Shown one piece after another: positions 36,501 through 43,816 of a DNA stretch of 58,254 nt. The stretch lies in contig NZ_BDCC01000054.1 in the NCBI RefSeq assembly GCF_001613305.1, positions 1 through 58,254 on the forward strand, written 5' to 3'. Numbering within the stretch: position 1 is the stretch's first letter; every line of letters begins with the position of its first letter. The stretch is from Nocardia vaccinii NBRC 15922 (GTDB lineage Bacteria; Actinomycetota; Actinomycetes; Mycobacteriales; Mycobacteriaceae). The position numbers were made by a program, and so were the translations under genes. Under the pieces are notes generated by a model, which saw only the letters and a program-made list of their open reading frames with translations, did not search any database and was not told the DNA's origin.

Positions 36501-39359
36501 GCCGTCGGCGCTGTAGAGCACCGCGGTGACGCCGGCGACATCGCCGCGATCGTGGAATATCAGCGGGGTTTCGCGGTTGGTGGCCGGGTCCCAGACCCAG
36601 TCGTTCTTGTTCCGGACGGTCATCACCACGGCGTGCGCGCCGATGCCGTGCTGATCGGCGGGGCCGCGGTAGGTTTCGATGACCGCCGCCTTCGCCCCGG
36701 GACCGAATTCGCGCAGCGCCTCGCCGACCGCTTCGTGGTTGGGGAAACTCTGCAGTGTTCCGGTGGAGCGCATCTCGAACTCGAGCGCGTCCATGCCCCG
36801 CAGGCCCACCGGCTCCTTGGGCGCCAGGATTCTGCGGTTGCCCGGGAAGTCGGAAGCCAAGCGCTGCAACACTTGTCGGCTGCAGTCGTTGACGACACGC
36901 GCACCGGTGAGGTAGTCGGTGAGGCTGTGCTCGTGGGTGGGACCGGGGAGGTCGCCGGATCGGTCCGTGACGGTCGGGCGTTCGGCCCTGTCCTCGGTCG
37001 AGGTCTCGGTCGGATCGCGCCGTTCAGTGCTGATGCGCGAGAGCGGATCGTCGCCGGATTTGATTGCCTGAGAGCGCGTTTCGGTCTCGTCGCGACGCAA
37101 TGGGCTGCTGCCGCCGGGATTCCGCTCGTTGCTCTGCTGAGCGGGCCGGAACGGATTCGTGTTGCCAGTCCGGTTGTCGGGTCCGGTTCTGCTGAGCGGG
37201 GTGCTCTGCGTCTGGTCGGCGGGACGCAATGAGCTGCTGCCGTTGCGGGTGTCCTGGGTAGTGCTGAACCGCGTATCGGATTCGTTGGGGACTTCTTCCA
37301 CCGTGGTCCGGAACGGGTTGCGGCGCTGGGGATCCGTGGGTGCTGGGCGCGGCGTCTCCGACTCGTCCGGAACGTCTTCGACGGTGGCGCGGTACCGGTT
37401 GCGGTCCGGGTTGTCCTCGACAGTGGTGCCGAATGGGTTGCGGGAGGGCTCGGTGCTGGGGGTGGCGCGGAGCTGGTCGGTGCCGTTGGCGGTGAGCTTG
37501 GTGCCGGTGGTGCGGAAGGGATTCTTGCCGTTGCCCAGCGTGGCGGTGGGGCGTGGCTGGTCCTGGGTGCCGGTGCGGAACGGATTGGTCTGGGTGGAAC
37601 CGTCCGCGACCTTCGTGGCCGTGGAGTAGCTGCGGGGCGGCTGGGCCGGTCTTGTCGATGCGCCTTCGAGGTTGGACGACATCGCCTGTCGCACAGGCGA
37701 GCTGGTGTCGCGGGAGATCCCCGACGAACGAATCGGGGAACTTTGTGTGGATGCCGGGTTCGCGGACCGGTCGGAGCTCTGTGTGAAGGGGTTGGTCTGC
37801 GAGGAGCCGTTCCGACTGCCGTTGGTGGTGATGGCGTCGGAATTCCCGTTGACCTCCGAACCGGTGGACTCTCGGATGGGGGACCACCGCGAAGCCGGCG
37901 CATCCTCGAAAGACCGCCCGTTGGAAGTTCCGTTTCCGATCGACGTCTCGCGCTGCGGCGTCCGGTCGGCTCTGCTGTTCGCGGCCAAATGAGTATTGCT
38001 GTCGCCGTTGATGTTTCGGCTTGTCTGGTCGAATCCGGCGGCCGGACCGTTGCGGTCGCCGCCGTTGGATGTGACGGTCTCGTGGGAATTGCCGTTCGTC
38101 GAATTCGCGTTGACGTTGCCACGGTTGCCGTTGATATTGCTGCTGTTTCGAGTGCCTTCGTCGACACTGCCGCCGTTGCGGTTGGCGCCGTTCGCCGGAA
38201 TGCTGCCGCCGTTGCGCGAGGTCTCGCTCACTATCGGCGGGTTGTTGCTGCCGCCCGCTGGACGTTGCGAATTGCCGTTGACCGGTGTCGAATCGAAGGC
38301 GGTGGGGTTGTCGGACTTGACGTCCGATCCCCAGGATTTCGTATCGGACAACGATGAGCTGCCGTCGCTGTACGAAGGTGGTTTGTCTTCCGAGGTGTAG
38401 GGCGGCAGCTCTTCGAATCCGCCCATGCCCGCGGTGAATTTGCCTTGGAAGTGTCCCATCACGCCGTGGACGCCACCGACGAGACCACCACCGACACCGC
38501 CGAGCAGCGCGGCGGGGTCGAACTCCCAGTTGCCGGTCATCGCGCCGTAGGCCACGATGCCCGCACCCGCGCCGACCACACCTGCCGGGATGCCGGAGCC
38601 GACGGCGACCAAACCTGCTTTCCACCAGGTCATTCCGCCGTTCTTCGCAACAATGTTCCCCAGGTACTTACCGCCGAAATGACCGATCGGCGTGGCCACG
38701 CCACCGGAGATCGCCCCCACCGCGCCGGTGATGAACATCTGTTTGACGTTGAAGCCCTTGCTGTGTCCCTGGCTCAGTTCGATGCCCTGGGCGAGGGCGT
38801 CGGTGCCGAGTCCGATCGCGCCCTGTTTGAGCACCTGGATCGCGGTCAGCTTCCACAACGGCGTCGCGGCCAGTCGCGAGGCGCGCGCGGCCAGTGCGGT
38901 GGCCAGTCGCGAGGCGATCAACCGCATGATGCCCGCGCCTTCGGCCTCGATCAGCGAGACCGCCCATGCTCCCCACAAAGTCGCCAGGGCATAAGCGATT
39001 TCGGCGGCCATCACGGCCAGGGTGATGATGATCTGGAGCTTCGCGTACTCGGTCTGCTGCCCACAGTCGAACACCGAATCCGCCAGCTGCTCGAGCCCCT
39101 CGACGATCTTCTCCACCGAATTGTCCCCGGAGAAGAACTGATCGAACTGCGACTTCATCTGATCCGCGCCGCTACCACTGTAATTCGCCGACGCCGTATC
39201 ACACGCCGCCTGCAAAGGCGCCAAAATCCCGTGCAACGCCTCGGCCGCGTCGGTCCAGTCGTGGCTCAACGCGAAGAGAGCGTCCTCATCCCCCTTCGGC
39301 CACGACGAACCGGCGAGGTACGACAACCACTGCAACCCGGGCGGGATTTCCAGACTCAT
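12013..39359 (-). CDS. Giant CpnT-like multi-effector polymorphic toxin (about 9,115 aa), frame interrupted by a C11 run
   Basis: The frame opened by the ATG at 39359 stays open for 7,619 codons to 16500. A second frame, open from 17583 to the stop at 12013, continues the same protein. They join at a run of 11 C (coding strand) at 16880-16870: C12 or C9 would make one 9,115/9,114-residue protein. Numbering used here assumes C12. Order: CpnT/WXG100-like domain (1-320); Asn/Ser/Thr linker; Tox-PL 1 (C826, H909, D924); SecA-like motor (about 1290-1900); degenerate segment; Tox-PL 2 (C2450, H2532, D2548); about 2,000 residues of unrecognised beta-rich sequence; Ala/Lys/Glu helix; OTU protease (C4935, H5089) with two UIM-like motifs; acidic linker; Tox-PL 3 (C6187, H6268, D6283); two ART-like domains; calpain-like domain (C7335, H7640); 18-residue repeats; duplicated annexin-like/glutaminase module; Tox-PL 4 (C8951, H9055, D9077). 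Probably exported by an ESX system encoded elsewhere; immunity gene downstream. Confidence 0.85.
13500..15660 (-). other. Domains: duplicated annexin-like + protein-glutaminase-like module
   Basis: Each half has annexin-like helices ('LWAVQDAYRNETGGRDLVTD', 'LWPVQSAYRTATGGRELFDD', with 'RLSxxQxxRxxxLMGW' blocks before them) and then a protein-glutaminase-like domain. Copy 1 has Cys8121 ('DTGCVQLAHHVALEL') and His8166 ('LLDSHAMALA'), the expected C/H/D arrangement. Copy 2 ('GSIERAHLTASALIRQ', 'VFDPALS') has lost the cysteine and looks inactive. Calcium/lipid binding by the annexin-like part is only suggested by the fold resemblance. Confidence 0.5.
15988..16257 (-). repeat. Five 18-residue (54-base) tandem repeats, GTEYGTEPDGxRYRRxPD type
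   Basis: Units begin at 16257, 16203, 16149, 16095 and 16041. The first three are close copies ('GTEYGTYTSGTRYRREPD', 'GTEYGTEPDGLRYRRDPD', 'GTEYGTESDGTRYHREPG'); the last two are diverged ('GAIQYTYPDGGRLRISSD', 'GTRYSTEPNGVKERRAPG'). Tyr/Gly spacing suggests beta-hairpins like YD or MORN repeats. Confidence 0.85.
16340..17450 (-). other. Domain: calpain-like cysteine protease interrupted by the C11 run
   Basis: 'EVRQGSAGDCSLLADLRSLA' matches the calpain nucleophile motif GxxGDC (Cys7335). 'LTQNHVYTVLAIE' carries the histidine (H7640) and 'LLLDDPYGDHG' replaces the usual NPWG with DPYG. The 11-C run (16870-16880) falls between Cys and His. As sequenced, neither frame encodes a complete triad. 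It could be a processing protease or an effector. Confidence 0.65.
16870..16880 (-). repeat. Homopolymer of 11 C (coding strand) at the frame junction
   Basis: Plus strand reads CTGC then 11 G then CC. The upstream frame reads DRPPPPQPIRN and dies at 16500; the downstream frame reads RPAPPPAADPEF and is open to 12013. One added or two deleted bases restores a single frame. Either a sequencing indel or a contingency (phase-variable) tract. Confidence 0.95.
18240..19700 (-). other. Domains: two tandem ADP-ribosyltransferase-like units
   Basis: Both units share 'LLDEATSAQL/LDEATGAPLR', a 'VPPGARGV' strand and 'LLLPRDTVFRFT/LILPRDTRYRIT', as in exoenzyme-type ARTs. Unit 2 (18240-18700) keeps an arginine in 'HVTRSLA', the STS motif (S6962-T6963-S6964, 'EPGYLSTSFASR') and a glutamate E7004 in 'YKLELILP', but the first Glu of the ExE pair is Lys7002. 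Unit 1 (about 19140-19560) has lost both Glu ('PQLLLP') and STS, so it is probably inactive. Confidence 0.65.
20420..20850 (-). other. Domain: papain-fold toxin (Tox-PL) copy 3
   Basis: Cys6187 in 'TDCVVGTLTAL', His6268 in 'GIGAHAYLM', Asp6283 in 'VHDVADP', then 'HAILYTPEGNTV'. Triad complete; spacing 81 and 15 as in copies 1 and 2. It is preceded by about 900 residues of acidic, Pro/Thr/Ser-rich linker (about 20900-23600). Confidence 0.72.
23610..23765 (-). other. Domain: two tandem ubiquitin-interacting-motif (UIM) matches
   Basis: 'TDPELAAAIDESVAEF' (from D5203) and 'EEKDPDLAAAIALSLEGLE' (from D5232), 29 residues apart, match the UIM consensus: acidic start, Leu, invariant Ala, Ile and invariant Ser (S5213, S5242). 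The second is close to a textbook UIM. They follow the OTU domain by about 115 residues. Confidence 0.65.
24030..24620 (-). other. Domain: OTU-type cysteine protease (residues about 4915-5110)
   Basis: 'PPDGDCFFHALERIM' is the OTU catalytic loop with nucleophile Cys4935, and 'FNHYHLAVP' carries the catalytic His5089 near the end, as in eukaryotic and effector OTUs. Core length about 190 residues fits. OTU proteases remove ubiquitin; bacteria lack ubiquitin, so a eukaryotic target is implied. The catalytic residues look intact. Confidence 0.78.
24690..25420 (-). other. Domain: Ala/Lys/Glu/Asp-rich helix (TolA-like)
   Basis: Residues about 4650-4890 are almost only A, K, E, D, with 'DKAAADKAAADKAAADKAAA' as the most regular part. 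At DNA level 25201-25275 consists of five 15-base units, three of them identical (TTGTCTGCTGCGGCC on the plus strand). Predicts a long single helix or coiled coil acting as a rigid spacer before the OTU domain. Slippage in the 15-base repeats would change its length in frame. Confidence 0.75.
25540..31500 (-). other. Domain: about 2,000-residue beta-rich region of unknown type
   Basis: After a Lys/Thr-rich linker the sequence becomes alternating polar/apolar strands with many aromatic and Gly residues ('YGNVDLGSSASEHSQRSFSF', 'LTYGGRGYISRALRLVARLL', 'NYTFSPKNSGEQDYEGNAGL', 'YKFETEIPGKVTGTDYSVDI'). Several blocks look like divergent repeats of one larger unit. I recognise no family. A structural or delivery role is possible but not shown. 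Confidence 0.5.
31600..32080 (-). other. Domain: papain-fold toxin (Tox-PL) copy 2
   Basis: Cys2450 in 'GGANCAVVALEQL', His2532 in 'GVGAHAYLL', Asp2548 in 'VHDASDPD', then 'HAVLYSADGVPM'. Triad complete. It is preceded (about 32260-32690) by a segment with 'WLAMHWL' and 'FRVYDPQTG' that recalls YopT-like C58 peptidases but lacks a visible Cys/His pair; that resemblance is weak. Confidence 0.72.
33660..35500 (-). other. Domain: SecA-like DEAD motor (residues about 1290-1900)
   Basis: Follows the SecA order: 'VEMDTGEGKELTA' (Walker A, K1328; Glu where SecA has Thr), 'VLGTAQDYGF' (SecA GTNNEFGF), 'IIDEIDAQLIDE' (Walker B/DEAD, D1473-E1474; SecA DEVDSILIDE), 'FDHITGMSGTLLTP' (SecA GMTGT), 'NKMMGRGVDI' (SecA NMAGRGTDI) and 'QAETRAARSGNPNGD' (SecA RGRAGRQGDPG). 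Flanked by a coiled-coil before it and Ala/Glu helices after it. The Thr-to-Glu change in Walker A may weaken nucleotide hydrolysis. Confidence 0.8.
36500..36950 (-). other. Domain: papain-fold toxin (Tox-PL) copy 1
   Basis: Cys826 in 'VNDCSRQVLQRL', His909 in 'GIGAHAVVMTV', Asp924 in 'VWDPATN', followed by 'AVLYSADGSPT'. C-H spacing 83 and H-D spacing 15 are almost the same as in copies 2 and 3, so they are intragenic duplicates. The family includes glutamine deamidases and proteases. The triad is complete. Confidence 0.72.
36960..38400 (-). other. Domain: Asn/Ser/Thr/Pro-rich linker (residues about 320-800)
   Basis: Low-complexity stretch first rich in N, G and S, then in 'NPFRTT' and 'NPFR'-like repeats with PxP. 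Probably disordered. It separates the export domain from the first effector domain. No catalytic motif. Confidence 0.7.
38400..39359 (-). other. Domain: CpnT-like/WXG100-like N-terminal export domain (residues 1-320)
   Basis: 'IPPGLQWLSYLAGSSWPKGD' and 'ALSHDWTDAAEALHGILAPL' match the N-terminal domain shared with mycobacterial CpnT and other ESX-associated toxins. A helical bundle with a W-x-x-A-type turn follows. From residue about 108 there are several long apolar segments ('IIITLAVMAAEIAYALATLW', 'LVAVGSGIPAGVVGAGAGIV', Gly-rich 'LLGGVGGGLVGGVHGVMG') that could insert in a membrane. No Sec signal peptide is present, in keeping with type VII export. Confidence 0.8.
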
Positions 39360-40267
39360 CGCTCAGCAGACCTCGTGCGCGCCACATGGTCTCAGCGCCC
39401 GAAAGGCGCCGAACACCGTGCTGAGCGCAGCCCGGCGGGCGATGCAACAGCAAACTCGGTTCGACGCGCTTCGGTGGTCGAGCACCGCCGCGCACGCGTC
39501 GAACTGGGTAAGTCGGTGGGGTCGAACCCTGCTCCCTCATCCACGATGCGTACTCCTGACCGGCCCGAATCCGTACATGGACTCTCGGTAAACGGTACCG
39601 CAATTCGGTGGGAATGCGGGGCATCCGAGTGCGTGAGCCGGACGGATGCTGTGATGAGAGCCGAAAAACATTGCGGCTCAACGAAGCTGGTCGAAACGTC
39701 CGATTTGCCCGTGGGTGGTGGTAATTCGCGGGGTGAGGCCGGTGAACAGGGCAGGTCGATCGGACGGACGGGTCGGCTCCGAGGCCGTGGTCGGTGTGAT
39801 CCGGCCTACAGTGCGGGATGTCTGTGTGATGGCTGTGATTCGCCGGATGCCGCTTGTGAGGTTACGCGGGTATGAACTCGGAGTTGCGCCGACAGGCGTC
39901 ACGGCACCCCTCGGCGGGGCTGTGAATCACTGTCCGCGGCGGGGGTTCTCGGCGCCATCGCGGCCTAGCTGGGGGTTTGGTCTATACCGACTGCATCGAT
40001 AGCTGATCGATGACTCGAGCCGATGGTTCGGCGGGGGAGCGATTCACGGCGGAGCTGCTCCGCGATGCGCACGCGGAATGTGTTGCCGCTCACATCTGGT
40101 GTAAAGCCCCATACACAACGCCGGCGGCTCCGAATAAGGGATGGTGCACGCAACGCCGCGCAGTTCGAGGCCAGCGCGCACTGTCTCGGATACACCCGGC
40201 GCCGGTGGATGAACGCAATGAGCCGCTGACAACCACCGGCGTCCGGATTCGGGCCCGTCGAGACGGG
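39360..40267. other. 900-bp gene-free region upstream of the giant toxin gene
   Basis: No open frame here has convincing composition or a recognised protein. It should hold the promoter of the giant gene, whose ATG has only a weak GAGG upstream. No WXG100 partner gene is found, so Esx partners and secretion machinery must be elsewhere. A degenerate tRNA-like stretch around 39460-39545 is not strong enough to call. Confidence 0.5.
39994..40012. promoter_or_regulatory. Inverted repeat CATCGAT-N5-ATCGATG
   Basis: Perfect 7-bp arms (39994-40000 and 40006-40012) with spacer AGCTG in the long gap upstream of the giant gene. Possible regulator site; position about 640 bases before the ATG makes its target uncertain. 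Confidence 0.4.
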
Positions 40268-41332
40268 TCAGGAAACCAACCCGCGACCGGTGGTCAACGG
40301 GATGTCGATGGCGGTGAGCAGGCCCGGACGGGCCGCGACGACCGCGGGGACCGCACTCACCAAGCGGGCGGCCGTGCCGACCAGCCCAGCGCGGGCATGG
40401 TCACCGTCGCTGTAGAGCTGCAGGTCCAGTCGGTAGTCGGGCTCGCCCTCGACCTCGACTCGGTAACAACCCTTTCCGGCGGGCTGCGGCCACTGCGGTG
40501 CGAGATCGGGATGCAGCCTGGTGATGTGCTCGAGGGCGAAAACCTCACGTCCCGAGCGGATTCCGCTGACCCGGAAGCGCAGGGCCGCGGCGGTCCCGGC
40601 CGCGACGGTGCGCCCGGCCACCTCGATCGGATCCGGTGTGGCGATCCGCTCGAAATCCTGTGTCACCTCGTCCAATTCCACATCCAGCGCGTCGGCGAGC
40701 TGACGCATTACACTGCCCCAGGCCAGGGTCAGCACCCCGGGCTGTAACAGCAGCGGCAGATCGTCCAGCGCGCTGCCGAAACCCATGATCTCGAACAGCA
40801 CTTTGGGATTGTCGTAGGTGGAGTAGTCCATGAGTTCCGAGCACACGACGCGGTCGATGCGTTCACTGCCGCTGGTCAGCAGTAGCGGCAGCCAGTCGTT
40901 GGCCCAGCCCGGATCGATCCCGTTGACCCACAGCGACACCCCGCCTTCCTCGGCCGCCGCGACGATCGGATCGATCACCTCCGGAGGCAGTGTGCCGTAG
41001 GGGAATTGCAGGAATACCGGACTGCTCGACACGACGTTGATCCCGGCCCGCAGGAAGGTCTTCAGATCCTCGACCGCCTCCATCAGCCGGTCGTCGGCCA
41101 TGGCGGTATGCACGATGCAATCGGGTTTCAGCGCGAGCAGCGCCGCGGCGTCGGTGCTGGCCGTGATGCCGGTCGGGGTGTCGAGTCCGGCGAGTTCGGC
41201 GGCGTCTTTACCATTTTTGGCCTCGCTCGACACCCAGACGCCGACCAGTTCCAGCTCGGGCCGGGCGATGATGGACCGCAGCGCCCAATGTCCGACATTG
41301 CCCGTGCTCCACTGCACTACGCGATAGGTCAT
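40268..41332 (-). CDS. DapB-like NAD(P)H-dependent dehydrogenase (2,4-diaminopentanoate dehydrogenase-type)
   Basis: 354 aa. N-terminal Rossmann fold begins 'YRVVQWSTGNVGHWALRSII' with the GxxGxxA-like loop. 'ELELVGVWVSSEAKNGKDAA' and 'NVVSSSPVFLQFPYG' are typical of the dihydrodipicolinate-reductase-like actinobacterial group. The C-terminal half is the family's alpha/beta substrate domain ('LWVNGIDPGWANDWLPLLLT'). Nine bases after the SDR gene on the same strand, so the two form an operon, probably a small catabolic pathway controlled by the divergent TetR protein at 42305. Substrate unknown. Confidence 0.83.
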   Translation of the reverse strand: MTYRVVQWSTGNVGHWALRSIIARPELELVGVWVSSEAKNGKDAAELAGLDTPTGITASTDAAALLALKPDCIVHTAMADDRLMEAVEDLKTFLRAGINVVSSSPVFLQFPYGTLPPEVIDPIVAAAEEGGVSLWVNGIDPGWANDWLPLLLTSGSERIDRVVCSELMDYSTYDNPKVLFEIMGFGSALDDLPLLLQPGVLTLAWGSVMRQLADALDVELDEVTQDFERIATPDPIEVAGRTVAAGTAAALRFRVSGIRSGREVFALEHITRLHPDLAPQWPQPAGKGCYRVEVEGEPDYRLDLQLYSDGDHARAGLVGTAARLVSAVPAVVAARPGLLTAIDIPLTTGRGLVS

Positions 41333-41341
41333 CGCAACTCC

Positions 41342-42130
41342 TCACAGATCCGGAAGGCCCAGTGCGAGATTCGGGGCCTCGATACCGCCGTCGACCTCGA
41401 GCACCTTGCCGGTGACGTAACCGCCCGCGCGAGAACTCAGATAGACGATCGCCGCGGCGATCTCCCACGGCTCGCCCAACCGGCCCAGCGGCGTGGCGTC
41501 CTCCATGGTCTTCTTGACTTCCGGCTGCTGGGCGACGACCTCCAGCGCGGAGGTGAGCACCGAACCGACCGCGATGGCGTTGACCCGGATCCGGGGCGAC
41601 AGGTCGGTCGCGGCCAGCCGAGTCCAGTGTGCCAGTGCGGCTTTCGCGGTTCCGTAGGCGAGGAAGCCGCGGCCCGGGGAACGGCCCATCATCGAGCTGA
41701 TGTTGACCACCGAACCGCCGTCGCCGCGCAGCATGTGCGGCACCGCGGCCTGGGTGAGCACGTGTGCGGTGCTGACGTTGAAGCGGAACGCCTCCTCGAG
41801 GAATTCCGGCGTGGTGGTCATGAAGGTGTTCGGCATGGTGCCGCCGACATTGTTGACCACGATATCGATCCGGCCCAGCTCCGCCGCGGCGGTTTCGGCC
41901 AGAGCGGCGACCGCCGTGAGGTCGGACAGATCGCAGGGGACGGTGATCGCCTTGCGGCCCAGCGCGCGGATCTTGCCCGCCACGTCGTCGAGTTGGCTGG
42001 CGGTGCGTGCCGCGATCGCGACATCGGCGCCGGCCTCGGCGAGGGCGAGCGCGGTCGCCGCGCCGATGCCGCGGCCGGCGCCGGTGACGACCGCGACGCG
42101 GCCGTCGAGGCGGAAGGTGTCCAGAATCAT
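41342..42130 (-). CDS. Short-chain dehydrogenase/reductase (SDR)
   Basis: 262 aa from the ATG at 42130, which has AAGGAGGAG about 8 bases upstream; the frame is open another 33 codons upstream but without a ribosome site. Classical SDR motifs: cofactor loop 'VVTGAGRGIGAATALALAEA', 'NNVGG' (NNAG-like), serine in 'VVNISSMMG', and YxxxK in 'LAYGTAKAALAHW'. C-terminal 'GRLGEPWEIAAAIVYLSSRA' is the usual FabG-like ending. Probably an NAD(P)-dependent alcohol/ketone oxidoreductase in the same operon as the DapB-like enzyme. Confidence 0.92.
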   Translation of the reverse strand: MILDTFRLDGRVAVVTGAGRGIGAATALALAEAGADVAIAARTASQLDDVAGKIRALGRKAITVPCDLSDLTAVAALAETAAAELGRIDIVVNNVGGTMPNTFMTTTPEFLEEAFRFNVSTAHVLTQAAVPHMLRGDGGSVVNISSMMGRSPGRGFLAYGTAKAALAHWTRLAATDLSPRIRVNAIAVGSVLTSALEVVAQQPEVKKTMEDATPLGRLGEPWEIAAAIVYLSSRAGGYVTGKVLEVDGGIEAPNLALGLPDL

Positions 42131-42236
42131 CGAGTTCTCCTCCTTTGTGGATCGCCGTGCGGCGTATCCGGCGTGGTGGGATGCCGCGCCGGCTACGCGG
42201 CGCGATATGGATAGTGTGGCTCCGGTCACAAAGTCT

Positions 42237-42254
42237 TTAAGATAAGTTGCTTAA
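42237..42254. promoter_or_regulatory. Candidate TetR operator between SDR operon and tetR
   Basis: TTAAG (42237-42241) and CTTAA (42250-42254) form a short inverted repeat in an A/T-rich patch in the divergent promoter. Weak on its own; supported only by location. Confidence 0.35.
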
Positions 42255-42304
42255 TTGTCAAGCGATCGTTCCGTTCGGCCTGGTGAGTCGTTATTCTGCT
42301 GCCT

Positions 42305-42952
42305 GTGGTAGAGATAACAGCGCGCGAGCGAATCCTGCTCGCGGCAGAGAGGCTGATTGCCGAACGTGGACAGCTGGTGCCGCTGCGCGATATCGCGGCG
42401 GCGGCCGGACAGCGGAACAACTCCGCGGTGCAGTACCACTTCGGTTCCCGGGACGGGCTGATCGAGGCCGTCGTCGCGCAGCGGATGGCCACCCTGGAGG
42501 TGCGCCGCCTGGAGCTGCTCGCCGAACGCGCCGCCGCGGACGAGCAGGACGGGGTGCACGAACTGCTCGAGGTGCTGGTCGTGCCCATGTTCGAATTGGG
42601 TTCGCGACACGGAATCGGTTATTACGCAAGGTTTCTCGAACAGATCCGCACCCACCCCGCGGTAACCGACGAGGCCAATCTGCACGGCACGCGCCGCACC
42701 TCGGTCCGGGTGATCATGCACCGCCTCGACCGCGGTCTACCGGAACTACCCGCCCCCCTGCGTAGGCGTCGGCTGCGGGCCCTGCCCACGGTCCTGTTCG
42801 CCCTGCTGGCCGATCATGAACGCGCCGTCCAGGATGGTGTCGTCGCCGCCGACGACACCGCGGCCTGGGCCGAAATCATCGATATGCTGGCAGGTGTGCT
42901 GACCGCGCCGGTCAGCGAACGAATCACCGCGCAGCACGGTCGGCGACCCTAG
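42305..42952 (+). CDS. TetR/AcrR-family regulator
   Basis: 215 aa, GTG start at 42305. N-terminal HTH: 'ARERILLAAERLIAERGQLV', 'PLRDIAAAAGQRNNSAVQYH', FGSRDGL (residues about 6-55). The 'NSAVQYHFGSRDGL' recognition-helix version is common in actinobacterial regulators of fatty-acid or steroid-type catabolism. The long C-terminal part ('YYARFLEQIRTHPAVTDEA') is the ligand domain. Divergent from the SDR/DapB-like operon, which it likely represses. Confidence 0.9.
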   Translation: MVEITARERILLAAERLIAERGQLVPLRDIAAAAGQRNNSAVQYHFGSRDGLIEAVVAQRMATLEVRRLELLAERAAADEQDGVHELLEVLVVPMFELGSRHGIGYYARFLEQIRTHPAVTDEANLHGTRRTSVRVIMHRLDRGLPELPAPLRRRRLRALPTVLFALLADHERAVQDGVVAADDTAAWAEIIDMLAGVLTAPVSERITAQHGRRP

Positions 42953-43136
42953 GATCGGCGCATGGCCGACCCGATCAGCTTCGCCGGCGCGGTGAATGAC
43001 CGCGGCGCAGTCCCTCGACGCTACGCCCGCCCGGCCCGCCGGAGGACAGATCGGGGCGGCCTCGGATCGCGTGCGGGGGTGGGGATCGGCCGGATCGGAG
43101 AATCTGGCGGATGTGGATGGAGGGCGATTACCGTGC

Positions 43137-43580
43137 ATGGTTGTGGATAACGCGCGTGTGCTGCCGATCGCGGTTCCCTCCGGGTGGCGGGGGCTGGGTA
43201 CTCCGGCGATGATCGGGGGTGCGGCGGTGGCCGCGGCCGCGCTGGTGCATTTCTACGATCCGCACGTGGCCGGTTCGTACGGGATTTGCCCGTTCTATGC
43301 CCTGACCGGGTGGTGGTGTCCGGGTTGCGGGGGATTGCGGGGAATGCACGACCTGACCGAGGGGCATGTGCTGGACGCCGTGCACAGCAATCTGTTCTTG
43401 TCGCCGCTGATCGTCGGCTTTTCGGTGTGGTGGTGTGAGTGGGCTGTGCGGCGTTGGCGCGGGGTGCCGGGCCGGTCGTGGGCGATGAGCCGGACCACCC
43501 TGTGCATACTTCTGATCCTGCTCACGGTGTTCACCGTCGTGCGCAATACGCCCTGGGGTAGCTGGCTCGCGCCGGTGTAG
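43137..43580 (+). CDS. DUF2752 membrane protein
   Basis: 147 aa from the ATG at 43137 (GGAGGG about 12 bases upstream; the frame is open back to 42996 and the true start could be earlier). Contains the DUF2752 signature 'CPFYALTGWWCPGCGGLRGM' with its CPxCG pair, flanked by three hydrophobic spans ('AMIGGAAVAAAALVHFY', 'NLFLSPLIVGFSVWWC', 'LCILLILLTVFTVV'). An integral membrane protein of unknown role, common in actinobacteria. Confidence 0.85.
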   Translation: MVVDNARVLPIAVPSGWRGLGTPAMIGGAAVAAAALVHFYDPHVAGSYGICPFYALTGWWCPGCGGLRGMHDLTEGHVLDAVHSNLFLSPLIVGFSVWWCEWAVRRWRGVPGRSWAMSRTTLCILLILLTVFTVVRNTPWGSWLAPV

Positions 43581-43619
43581 TCGTGGCGGCGTCGTGGTGC
43601 GTTCGGCATGCTGGGTGGC

Positions 43620-43808
43620 ATGGCTGATTCTCTGAAGGCACGCATCCGGGACAAGCTCATGCGTCAGCTGAACGAGGACGGCGTGCCCGACAGCGAGCAC
43701 GACGATCCCCGGCAGATCGCGGTGGAGGCCGACCTCGAGGCGCTCGACGCGGTTGCCGAGGACGATCCGCTACTTGAAGTGCTGGCCGCTCGCTATCTCG
43801 TGCCCTGA
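43620..43808 (+). CDS. Small hypothetical protein (62 aa)
   Basis: Starts 'MADSLKARIRDKLMRQLNED' at 43620 (an in-frame start at 43608 is possible). Two amphipathic acidic helices; the end 'LEVLAARYLVP' is distinct. No family recognised. It follows the DUF2752 gene by 39 bases and converges on the aminotransferase gene. Confidence 0.55.
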   Translation: MADSLKARIRDKLMRQLNEDGVPDSEHDDPRQIAVEADLEALDAVAEDDPLLEVLAARYLVP

Positions 43809-43816
43809 ACGGGCGT

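Noticed and set aside
39460..39545. tRNA-like stretch on the plus strand upstream of the giant gene
   Set aside because: Its translation resembles the spurious peptides seen over tRNA genes, and a T-arm-like GTGGG-GTCGAAC-CCTGC is present, but the T-loop lacks the invariant TTC and no matching acceptor or anticodon stem could be formed.
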